From Apostichopus japonicus (taxonomy: Eukaryota; Echinodermata; Holothuroidea; Aspidochirotida; Stichopodidae), in assembly GCF_037975245.1 (NCBI RefSeq), contig NC_092564.1, positions 5,258,484-5,322,483 on the forward strand: a DNA stretch of 64,000 nt. The letters are read 5' to 3'. Numbering within the stretch: position 1 is the stretch's first letter; each line of letters opens with the position of its first letter. Shown here one piece after another: positions 39,501 through 51,628 of the stretch. Below the pieces are notes generated by a model. It saw only the letters and a list, made by a program, of their open reading frames with translations, was not told the DNA's origin and did no database searches. The position numbers were made by a program, and so were the translations under genes.

Positions 39501-40831
39501 AGGGGGCGAAGACATTTTTGCCCTCATTTTAATCAGTCAGAGAATTTTATAAGTTAAGGTGAATTAATGCTTGTATTGATATTTTTCATAACACCATATA
39601 CTGTAGGATGTACCCTTAGTTACGCTGAAATTGTATGAAAATTACACTTTAAATGCACAATCATGCACCTCTTACACCCTAGAAATCGGGAGGATGTCAG
39701 TCCCGATCAGGCCTAAGGGGAGGGGACTCCCCTGACCTCTGGGAAATCTTTGTTCCACTAAGAGAACTTAATTTATGCAAAATGGTGCTATCACTTTAAT
39801 TACATTTGTGTAGTAAACTTTAAAAAGTTGCCAGTGGATAAAACTTTGCAAGAAATTGTCATACAGCAATTTGCAAGTCATTTGGAAGTGTGTTTGAGGG
39901 CAGGGGATGGGAGAAGGAACCATAGCCACCATACCCCCCCCCCCCCAGTAGGCTCCATACAGTATGTTGCTTTATATATTTAAGATATCAAACATTTACA
40001 ATATACATCCAGGTATGTGTGGGTACCTTAGGTACATGTATGCAGGTTATATCTCTATATTATATTGACCCAAAGAGATGTCTGTCTACTAAACTTGCAA
40101 GACGACAAGTCAACAACCAAATCCATATTACCCAATCACTGAATCAAACGTAACTTGGTCGGAGCAATCTCTTTCCAGAAAAACTTCCGAGATCAGTGCT
40201 CAAACCATATATACTTTAAAATATAAAAACCAAGTACAGTAGCCTTCTAGGGGTGCAACATGGCTATTTATTTTTTTTATTGCCAATTCTTTGCTGCCAC
40301 CACACCATCCCTGAAAACTTCTGAGCACTCACCCCCCCCCCCCCATCACCTGCTTCACCAATGGAACATTATGATTGTGATGCATATTTTCCTCGGCACC
40401 CTCAGGTTTAGGAGAGATGGGGGTAGCAGATTTTTTCGCACTTTTGGCATATGATCATGTTGGCGATTCAACAATGTGCCTATTATGTTCTGCTCCAGAT
40501 GTGTGGTGTGTCAAGTTCTTGAAAATGATAGAATAGACCTACAAATAGTACATAATACCTGCTGGGTAACCATAAGCCTATATAAGCCATCAATGAAATT
40601 CACTAACATACAACTATACTTGTTGGCAGGGATGATTAGGAACACAGCTTTATTTTACAAGAGAACCATCCAGCCTGACTAAAAGTAAAATAGAATCAAA
40701 CAAAACCAACAAATCCACTTAGATATTTTAGCCAGTAATGTTGTCTTCTGCTTCTGCTCCTGTTGGATACTCGTTAAAAACCCCTCTCGGGTATCACAAC
40801 GAGGATGTTGGTGCGCAGCGCAGCAGTGCTA
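36591..40831. other. Intergenic DNA between ZEB and SSUH2
   Basis: No exon recognised. Contains a short tandem duplication of CAGGGAGCTGCTA near 38580-38606, G runs near 38660-38672 and poly-C near 39937-39948. The frames at 37127-37336 and 37925-38245 show no family features. Confidence 0.5.
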
Positions 40832-40924
40832 ATAATAATGCGTGGGCAATCTTGTCTTAAACACCTCAAGACTAGGGCTCTCTTTAACGGCCAAGGATTG
40901 TGTATTCCAGTCTTCTAAGCTCCA
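40832..40924 (-). pseudogene. Fragment of a non-LTR retrotransposon ORF2 C-terminus
   Basis: The minus-strand frame reads a Trp-Asn word, then LAVKESPSLEVFKTRL and ends THYY. Reverse transcriptases of CR1/RTE/Jockey-type LINEs commonly end with a similar pattern (WN.LP, then S.SL..FK..LK). The upstream part of the frame does not continue as a recognisable RT, so only a 3' stub remains. The resemblance is by eye and from memory of the family; no search was run. Confidence 0.5.
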
Positions 40925-42596
40925 CACTGCTTGCACCTTCTGCTGTGACTTGTAACAATAACCAAGTTGCAGCTTATTTTGAGAAAAGTAACAAAGAATC
41001 ACTGTAGACTTCACAGTAGGAAATCAATACAGATTCATCTGCTTAGAAAAAGGCCACCATTAAAAAGCCTAGAAAAAGGCCACCATTTTGCATACAAGTA
41101 CTCTCAATAAAACTTTTGCCAACAGGGAAGGGGAAGGCGAGGAGGTACCTCCTTCTACAGAGCATTTTGAAGGTACACAATCTGCTGAAATTGACAGACA
41201 AGCATTGTTCAAGAAGAGCCAATCAAACTCAATGCCTTAAAAAATTACCTGAGGCCTAAAGCATAATGTTAGTCCTATTGCTACTGATGGGTGTTGATTT
41301 AAACAAAATTGGATCAGATCCATTTATCTTGTATATAAAACAGGAAAAATACTAGTCTTAATGATTGTTTCATTATGGCTTAGTTTACAGTACTTTGGGG
41401 TAGGCATAGATCTTCACAAAACTATAGGCCTACACAAGGCTACAAGTACAACTAAAAGTTTGTTTGTTTTTTCGCTAAACTCGTCACAGCATAGCTGTTA
41501 TGTTAGGCCTAACTATTGCCATTAACGATGTTTGAAAACAAAATCAACGTATCTTTATTTTTCGTTAATCATTAGTGCATATCCTCACTCTATGCAAAAT
41601 ACACTCCCGTTTGAATTCTTGATCTTCTGTTCCCAGTATGTTACAGCTCCATTTATTAGTAGTAAAAGAGGTTCCGCTTAGCGTAGTTAGGTTTTGGCAT
41701 ATATGCTATTGCTAAGCTGCAGGACGTTGGCTAGCTGAACACTTGGGCAGGGGTGACCTGAAGTTGAACTTTGCCATAGTTTTAGCTATCGTCTGCTAGG
41801 GGTCTGTATTAACCTCTAACAGTGTATATTTTCATCTCTGCAAGAACGAATCGCATATTAGGCTATCTCACGTTGAGTGAAGACAAACAAATGTAAAGTT
41901 TCTGTGATGACGTTAAAAGTGTCTGACAGTTGGAATCAACTTCTCTCAACATAAATGTGTCGAATTCAGACGTGTACTTCTAATCCTTAATCTACATTAA
42001 TGTCCACCATCAAATAACAAAAGATCATCAGTATTAAAGAATCGGTATTCAAAATCATGTTTTACCCCCCCCCCCCCCAATTGTTAGCAAAGTAATTTCC
42101 TAAAGGTTCTGGCCTTCCGAGTTCTTCCAAGACATTGAGGAATGTTAGAACAGAAAATTAAGAAGCAGTGTGGATGGCAACTTTTAAAGTAGTAGTATAG
42201 CGTTTGCTGAAATTTGAGAATGCTGGATCAATATCTGAATTTCTAGCATATTTGGGGACAACACTGAGTTTCATGAACTATCGATTCTTTTCATCAAGTT
42301 CAAATGCTTTTGCAGGTTGCCACTGCATATATCCTTTCAATCAGTCTGTAATTATTGTACGACAAATGCAGGGCCCCTGACACTGAAGAGAGGCAGTGGC
42401 CAAGCCCCTCCCCCACCCTACCCAATAATTTCCTCATCAGTGACTTTCAATTAGGCTTGGTGTCACAACAGATGTCAACTGCAGCACCACTGAAACTTGG
42501 TCTAAACTCTCCCCCTCCCCCACCCCCTCACTCCATTGAATGCATTAAATAGTGACAATAGTTTGTAAAAATGAAACCTCAGCAAACCAACTGCAA
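40925..42596. other. Intergenic DNA
   Basis: No exon seen. A 19-base word containing AAAAAGGCCACCATT is repeated near 41045 and 41070. Poly-C lies near 42064-42079. Confidence 0.5.
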
Positions 42597-44285
42597 AATA
42601 TTGATAAAAATCAAAACAAAGGAATATTTACCAGATTAAGATAAAGGCATTGAAGAATTTATTCATAGCTCTCTTACAATAATACAAACTATAAAAATCT
42701 TGCATAAACAAATACTGATATTTAAAAATGAATTTAATTAGTAAGAGTCAAATGATAGTAGAAAAACAACATATGCCCATCTCAAAAACAAATTCTAAAT
42801 ATTTCACAGGTGTAAGGTAAAGATCTTAAATGTAGGTGGAATATTATATAAGGTGAAAGAGATGGAGGGTGATAAATAACAACCTGTCTCGATTCTTACA
42901 CGCACTTGTTCATGACTATGATAAAGTGAAAGAACTATGGTAAGAAACCACATATTGAAATTCAATAAAAAGTGGTTGCTGGTACTGTTGCTACACAGAA
43001 TTCTAACATAAAACTCAGGAAGGAAACATCTGACGGTGATGTAGCAAGTTTGCATCAAATGATGCTTGTCACAAGTCTACATTGCCACTAATCTACACAC
43101 TATCTATGCATGGTTCTAAGAGCAGACGTATTTGAAAGACTTCTTAAGGCAGTTATGTTAACCAACTGCTACATATTTATGGATAAAATCAAAAACAAAA
43201 TAATATTAACCAGATTAAGATAAGGCCATTGAAGACCATTTTAATAGCTCTCTTAGAATATAACAAACTATAAAACTGTGAAAATCTTGCATTAACTAAC
43301 ACACATATTTAATAAGTACGAAAGCTCAGAGTCATAACAAAATAGAATTAAAAGACACAATCAGAAATATACGTCCATCTCTGAAAACATATTTTTTAAA
43401 TATTTCACAGGTGTTATACCACCAAAATTGAAACATAGATATCATTTCTATTAGAAAACACTTTATAACCCATTTGGCAAAACAAACAGAGACATATTAA
43501 TAGGCCTATGTACACTTAAAAATCCAGCACACCTCTGCAATTAATTATTATTCTACATTAAAGCAGCCAGATGGCGATGGAAGATTAATATTTTGGGTTT
43601 ACATTTAACATGAGAAATGACCTCCCTCAGGTTTTCTTTGGATATGAAATATGAGTATTGCATTGTTACATGTATCACCATCAGTAGACATTTGACTCTT
43701 TTTTGTTTAATTTAATTACGAATTTTTATGTTAAAAGACTTAAAATAGTCTGCATTACACCTGCAGATATTACCTGCTGTAACAAGTATGTTTCTATCAA
43801 AAAATTACAAAAGCATGAGATACGTTTAAAGCATTAAGAATCAAACGCCTGTTAATTATTGATACTAATTTGGAACTATTGATCAATTCCCGATGGGTTT
43901 TTTTTTTCTCTTTCGAATACCTTACTCATAAGTATAAAGCTGTAATACGTAGGTGGAATATTATATATCAAGTAAAAGTAGAAAGAGATGGTGGGTGGTA
44001 ATAACAACCTGTCTCTATCTTGACATGCACACCTGTACATGACTATGATAAAAGTGAAAGAACTATGGTAAGAAACCACGTCTTGAAATTCAATGAAAGC
44101 GGTTGCTGGTACCGTTTGCTACACAGAATTCTAACATAAAACTCAGAAAGGAAACATCTGCTGTTGATGTAGCAAGTTTGCATCAAATGATGCTTGTCAC
44201 AAGTCTATTATGCCACTAATCTACACACTATCTATGCATGGTTCTAAGAGCAGACGAATTTGAAAGATTTCCTAAGGCAGTTATA
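42597..44285 (-). repeat. Tandem segmental duplication downstream of SSUH2
   Basis: A block of about 570 bases at 42597-43165 recurs at about 43170-44285. Shared landmarks are CCAGATTAAGATAA (42631 and 43210), AAATATTTCACAGGTGT (42797 and 43399), GAAAGAACTATGGTAAGAAACCAC (shortened here to its core AACTATGGTAAGAAACC) and GCAAGTTTGCATCAAATG (about 43045 and 44173). The second copy carries about 520 extra bases between roughly 43417 and 43940. It overlaps the likely 3' UTR of SSUH2. An AATAAA on the minus strand at 42658-42663 lies in the first copy and is lost in the second. Confidence 0.85.
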
Positions 44286-44659
44286 TATATTTGGGTTGGC
44301 ACGGGTGGAGGTTTGGCACTTTCCTGTAGATTAAAAGAATTCCCATGGAGAAAAATTTCATAGAAATTCTGTGGAAAAAAAAGACTATGCTGATGCTTAA
44401 GTCTTGTATGCATCTTATCACAGGCTGAAATAGTTCCAAAAAGGTATCCATTACAAATAATAGCTTAATACACAGTAGAGTTGGGTTGTGTATTTGATAC
44501 AAAAAGGTATAAAGTTTCAACTAATACATAATCTCAGGTATTCAGTATGATGAAATGAAATTGGGAACTTCACCAACTGATGAACGGTTTTCTCTGTACT
44601 TGTTTAAGATGTAGGTATCCTTGATGTGTGTCAGCCTCCATCTTGTGATCGCAAAAGAC

Positions 44660-44806
44660 TCACAGAATTGTACAACCCCAACAGCAATTGTGCGGATAAT
44701 CAGGACAGTAGACTTCATACTCAAATCCATAGACCCAGAACCTGCCCTCTTTCTGTTTAAAGTCATACTTGACCTCCGTGACTGGAACTGATCTCAGGAC
44801 TTGACG
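44660..44806 (-). CDS. SSUH2 last coding exon
   Basis: Acceptor TTCTTTACAG, 48 codons, stop TGA at 44662-44660. It includes VPVTEVKYDF, FWVYGFEYEVYCPDYP and the terminal CCWGCTIL. Family members end with a similar YG...VY..DYP..CCxGC pattern. The Cys-rich tail could bind metal or be lipidated; that is inference. Confidence 0.93.
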   Translation of the reverse strand, partial: RQVLRSVPVTEVKYDFKQKEGRFWVYGFEYEVYCPDYPHNCCWGCTIL

Positions 44807-47800
44807 CTGTAAAGAAGACAACGAATGTACCCGTCAAAGTTGTAAATAATAAAATGATAATATCATATCTAGTTATAAAAAAACCTGTAGTAACAGAACA
44901 GCTTAAATTAGAGTAGCCGGTCTTGGTCTGTGATGTAACGCTTCCTCTACATGAATAACTGTATTGTTGGGCTTCTAACATTAGTTTCACAAAGGTTGTT
45001 TAAGTTGTACTCATAGACATGTTCTTGACATTCATGCAGGTTGTACTCATTGTACTTACAACAAGTCTGGTTATCTCACTCAAGTATATGAGGCTAGTCT
45101 GTTTCAGTCTTCCAGACCCCATGAGCTGGTCATGTGACATATGCAAATCAACTTTCATCAAGTAGTAAAAAGTAGTATCTATCCCTTATTACTAACCCCT
45201 CACCCCACCCGACCCCAACCTTCCAACTAGCATCCCACCCATTCTCCACCCCCTCCTAAGCTCCTACATAAAGATGGATGCTTACAATTAGGTAATGCAT
45301 ACAAGCTTTGATATGGGAATATTTCATCGCGTGCTACCAGTTTAAAAGGAATAAAAGTGATAAATCTCCAAATTTACCTGTTGCAACGTCTTGCAGGATG
45401 GCCAGGAATTCTTGTGCTTCTCCACAATTCTCATTGAGTTGGCATTGACTTCAGCTACTTGGTATTGAGAAATAGGCCAAACCTATAGAAAAATCAGCAT
45501 CGCACATTCCAATGATTATTCTCAATTCAAAAATACTCAGAAGTATACAAGACCGAAATATTCTGGTGAAATATTTCAACCGGTGAAAGGGTGGGGAGCA
45601 AGCCAGGAGAAGTTGGGGTGGATAGGGAGGTAAACTTTGTTACAATCAGAATGTGACCTCATTCAGTCCTTTTATTTCTTCTTCATAGCCACTTTAAAGT
45701 TTTTATGAAATAGAGGGCAGCAGAGTAGATCTGTCTTTACAAACTGAGACATGCAAAAGTTTTAAAAAAATAAGTAAAACTGAATTGTTTCCTTATATCA
45801 AATTTTTCTTGGTTAGTTGAAAAAGAATTGGCAGTTGAGTCAAATAAGGGTTTTTACAATGGAATAATCTAGCATAAAATTGGCAAATCTTTCAACTGTT
45901 GTCATCTGCAGATGGCCACAAAGATGACTCCATGTCATAATTTCATGGTTTTCTTCTTCTGGATCATTAACATAATGCACTAGAAGTGAAAGTAGTTGCA
46001 CGAAACAAATGGCAGCCTGACTGTGAAAGCATATCCTCAAGAAAAATTAAAGGTGTGGGGGGGGGGGGAGGGGCGCTGGTGGAAGGGCAAGGATAGACAG
46101 ACCATCAAATTAGTCCGAAAATGAATACAAAAATGTCATTTTTCATACTATGGCCAAAAATGCACGTCCGACAGGAGAGCAAGTTAGATTATTGAAAACA
46201 AATCTACAAAGGATATTGACAGTTTCTTATCAAACTACAAAACCGGTGTCGAAAACTTTTTCACTGTTCTTCATGTTTACCCAATATCGCATACATTTTC
46301 CATTGCCTTAAATGGAATTCCCAGCAAGTATATATACACGTAAAATTTAATATATGAAACAGTTGAGGTGGCTCACATAAGGTAAAGTTTGTTCAAAGAT
46401 GACCTCTCCAGACACATCTCGTATTAGTTCATCAGGCATGTCCGTGTTTTCAAGAATGTAATCCTCTGGGTTGTTGGTACTGCAATAGAAGAAGTACTTC
46501 ATATTACCCATAAAAAAAATGTAACCAGCCACAGGGGGCTCCTTTGTTCATCTAGAGCCCCTAATCTCACCATTCCAAATGCCCCCAGCTGTTTCTCCAA
46601 CACCACTACCCACTCTCCCCCCCCCCCCCCACCATATAGGGTCTGAACATGATTAAAAGTTTAATCGAATATAAGTAGCCTCAAAGAAAAAGTTTTAAAA
46701 AAAACATCCCCAATAAAACAAGTACCATTTTAAACATTGAAATAAAAATATCACATTTTGGAAGTTTTCATTAGCTTTGTGCATGTGGTTTGTATTGATA
46801 TATGAACATCGTCACTGTGATGAAATGAGTCTCATCAAATTCATTCATGATTCACTTACTAACATTCACTAGGCAGAAGAATCTACATGCATGTCCTACT
46901 ATGATCAATTTCAACCTTACTTTTGAGTTATATTCCATAGCTTTGATAAACTTGTCGATCAAGCAGAAACGACAGCTTTAAAGGTATAAAACTTACCAAG
47001 GCCAATGATGACAAATTTACCAGTACAATATCAGTGCAGGTTTGTATTTCAACATCATAGAGGTGCATTGATCAAAACGACTGGACTATTTAGTTTTAGT
47101 ACACAGACTGTTAGCTCAGCTTTCTCAGAAGCTGCCCAAAACTTGGCAGGCAAAAAACCAAAACAGTTTTAAACCATTGTGAAGTTGGAAAAAAAATTGT
47201 CACCAAACTGATGAAAGAAAAACTCAATGGTTTTGAATAGAACAAACTTACTACTGCACAGTGAGCTGAATGTACCATCTGAGGCTACAGCGGCCACTGC
47301 AGGTGTGGCATGTCACTCTTCCATCTCCCCCACATGTATTACACCTATGAGAACAAAAATATATAAAATTCATTTAATACAGAAATCAGATGTTTACTCC
47401 TCAGCAGCAGGAATCATGTTAGAGACAATCAAAGTATCAAACAGGAATGCATTCTTAATTCTAACGACTGAAATTGTAAAGCTGAAACATGTGAAAAGCC
47501 AAAGGATTTCAATTTAGCGAGTGAAGTATGTTGTTATACTCTGTATTATTGTTAGGCCATCAAAACTTCAACGAGATGTTTGGCCATAATTGTTTTGGGG
47601 GAAGACAGAAAAGGAGCAAATTGTGTAAGCAACTCTCTGATATCTGTTACAGCTTAAGCTGTTTGAATTTAAATTGCTGTTGGAGCCTTTAGCTAAATAT
47701 CTGAAAGTGGTCTTCATCAAAATTTGATTGATATGGTTGCAAGAATTATATTTTTCAATATTTGTTAAAGGATTTGTACAAAAGTTGAAAAAAAATACAG

Positions 47801-50800
47801 TTTCAGATCAATGGAACTTGATGATCTCACGTACATACTTTGCTTATTGCCACAAAAACATCCTCAAGAAATAAATCTACCTAGTAAAACATGCTACCTC
47901 AATTGGTTTTCATCTAATGATGCATAGAATTTTCAGCAAATTGTTTTGACACAGGAATATCCCTTTATGTGAGAACATGTCTCAAACAGCCAGAGATGTT
48001 GTCTGAGTTGGAAGATGGAGTCCTGTAGGCAAGACCACCAAACAAGTGGATATTTATAATCTCACTCGATGATTATTCACAATACTTACTTTCAGAATAT
48101 GCATAGATGTATCTTTAATAAGCTCTTTGAATTTTTGTGCTAGCCATTCAGTAGTTGAATGACACATTATGTAACAGAAGCTGTACATACCACTTGTTAC
48201 AACATGTTATTATGGTTAATGCTATTTTCGAGACAGAGAGAAAAATGCCATGACAAACTACTTGTTACTGCAAAAAAGCCTGCATAGGCAAATATATAAA
48301 TGTGATAGGGCCTGAAATTTTGATCCTGATCACAGGCTCTCATATTATTGAGACTACAGAATGAAATTTGCATTACCAGCCATCACTCATAGAAGACAGC
48401 AAAGAATAATATACACATGGCAGTCAGTGATGTATTGAGAAACTCTCAGTTCTTATCTACACCCCCTCATTCCTGCATTCCACCCCCATCGTTCCCCCAT
48501 TCCACCCTCTTCCTTCTTCCATACCCACCAAGACCCATGATGTCTTTGTTTTCCAGAAACTCAAATCCAGAGACAAAAACTCATCTTTAGTCTTCATCAA
48601 GCTGTAAGTTCAAAGACTCCACAGACTGTCTTAATTCCATCGGCTGAAATCAAAATACTTACCGACATTTTCCATCCCCGCCGCACCGGAAGCAGTGCTC
48701 ATAATGAGAACCGCCATCGCGATGCACCATGCGCCTTCCGTTTCCATGGCAGCTGGAACAACGAACCTAAGAACATGACAAAAACCTTTTCCTTGAATTG
48801 CCATTTTGTTGTTACAATCATAATTTTTTTTATCCGTAGCTATTTTCTCATGACATGGTATTGTTTCTAAACTAGTTTATACAATCAATTTGGCATGTAA
48901 CACTTGCACAAAAGCACTTTTAATTCTCTGGTATAACTATGTTATGAAACTGATTGGGGTCTATGTTTAGGACATTGATGTTCGAAATATTTTGCTCTCT
49001 GTTATAACCTCAATCTGATCCCCGATTTATCCTGACAGACAGACAGACAGAAAGCCCGCAAAATATGTCAAACTTGTTTTCTGAACTAGTATATACCAAT
49101 CTAAAAAACTGATTAAGCTTCTCTGATAAATTTTTAGACATTTGTAACATATATATACAACAAGAAAACCTGAAATATCAACTGAACCTAAATAGAAGAG
49201 TTGACCTCATCAAAGCGACATCAAAATGTGAAGAAGGCAAAGACTAGCTAAATGTAGATGAAATCAGGCAGTCAACGTTTCAACTGTCCAATCGTTAAAA
49301 AGTCAAGTGTATAGTGGCTTCCGATATGAACTTCTTTCATGTCGAGTAGAAGCATGCTACTCTCGCAGGTAATGCACTATAACCTACTTAAACTGTAGCA
49401 TCTCCTGAATATTAACTTTATTTGAAGCTCTGCAATTTTACATTGAAGTACAAGCAAGCAATAGGAAAGGATCACCCCCATCACTTAACCATTGCAACCA
49501 CTGCCTGGAGTAAAAAGCTTTAGTTCAATGATCGGAAATATTTCCTCACTTGAAGAACAGAGACCTCAGATGACGAGCTTTACTGAAATATTAAGTTGAG
49601 CAAGAACAGAGGCAAGGCCACAGAGTTGATGAGACCATACCACAATCAGATACCCCATTTATCCAAATTAGACAGAAGGAATGTTGAATGAATGTAGGGA
49701 AATTGTTGCTAGTCTTGTAGAAAATAGTCTACCAATTTTAATAAATCTTGCCTGCTACATTTGTAGACATGTTCTTTACATCCATACAATAAGAAAACCT
49801 GAGAGACAGATAGCACTCGTTGTTGAATATAGCGTCAGTAAAATGTGAGAAAGGGCAAAGACAAAAAATTAGGTGGAATCATGCAATCAAAGTTCAAACG
49901 TCCAACGTTAAAGTCAAGTGTAGAAGCTCCCGATATGAACTTTCGTTAAGTTGTCAAATCTTACGTCGAGTAGAGTCATGCTACCGTCAATACACAATGT
50001 GTTTAACTTTAGAATCTCCAGCTAACTTTATAACCTTTATTTTAAGCTCAGCAACCTACATCAAGTACAACGACCATGCTATATGAAAGTGCCGCATCAT
50101 TATTCAACCATTGACAAACTCTTATCTGATAGTTATAGTGGCTGCCTCTTTTTCATTAGTCAAAACACCTGTTTTTTTTCCCTCTCACTTGAAAGTTGAT
50201 AGAACCTGAAACTATATATATATATATTGTTAGTTTGCTGTATTAAGTTTGTGACAGACATTGTGGAAACTTCAAGAAGTTTATTTCTCAAAGCTAACAT
50301 CATCTGCAGCTTGCATACAAGAATCAAGAGGAACCTTTATAGTCATTAGAGGGCTAGTTGTTAGACACATGAATTTAAACTGCTAGATTTAAATACAGTA
50401 GTCCCAAGTATGAACTATGATTCAGTACCATCGTAGCACCAAACTCTAACACTTAGTTTGATTCTGCTATCCTTATTATGATCTATTATTCAGCACCATC
50501 TTAACACCATTAAACATGCTCAAGTTGAATTGTTGTTGTTCCCAAGTGTGATCGACAGTATAATATAGCACCATCATAACACACTGTCATTTACCAGCAC
50601 CTGCTCCCAAGTATGAACTATGATTCAGCACCATCGTAGCACAATACACTAGAATCTAGTTTGATGCTGCTGTCCTAATTATGATATATTATTCTGCACC
50701 ATTGTAACACCATAAAACATGCTCAAGTTAATTTTTTGTTCTTCCCAAGTGTGAACGACAGTATCATACAGCACCATCATAGCACACAGTCATTTATTGG

Positions 50801-51580
50801 CACCTGCTTCCAAGTATGAACTATGATTCAGCACCATCGTAGCACAAAACACTAGCATCTAGTTTGATTCTGCTATCCTTATTATGATCTATTATTCAGC
50901 ACCATCTTAACACCATAAAATTTGCTCAAGTTGAATTGTTGTTGTTCCCAAGTGTGAACGACAGTATTATATTGCACCATCATAACACACCATAATTTAC
51001 CGGCACCTGCTCCCAAGTATGAACTATAGCTTGCCATCGTTGATATCATAGCACATTACAATACTATATCATAGGGTAGTTTAACGTACTGTAGTGAAAT
51101 CACAAAGTGGACAACTTTTACCTGTACCTAAACTGAAGTTACGTTAAACATACAGAATAATTAAATAAATAGGCCACATCATTAGCACACACTTAAAAGT
51201 ATATTTCAGCATATGAAACTACCCAATTTACCCTTCAAAATATTGCTAGTTGCATAAAACCAGGTATCACTTTGAGATCACATCAGTAGTTAATTGCTAT
51301 TAACAAATCTTCAGACACTAAGCTTTATAGCTACTGTACCTTGTACAGAAAAATGTTACATTCAAATTGGCTTCAAAAGCCTGTAAATAATATATTAGCA
51401 ACTTAAAAATAAATACAGAAAATCTGAAAATGTGGACCAAACATACCCGTCCCCTTCCATGACAACGATGGCATCTGTTGTATCCCCGACCATAGCAACC
51501 ATGACACTCCTGACAGACAGCACAATAAGAAAAAACATTAAGTAATAATTGTGCGTTTAATAAATTTATCTATATATTTA

Positions 51581-51628
<48 letters not shown>

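Larger units (their letters stand above)
44807..48662 (-). other. SSUH2 introns between coding exons 7 and 11
   Basis: Apart from exons 8-10 listed separately, this is AT-rich intron sequence with poly-G at 46059-46068 and poly-C at 46617-46630. No further gene is seen on either strand. Confidence 0.7.
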
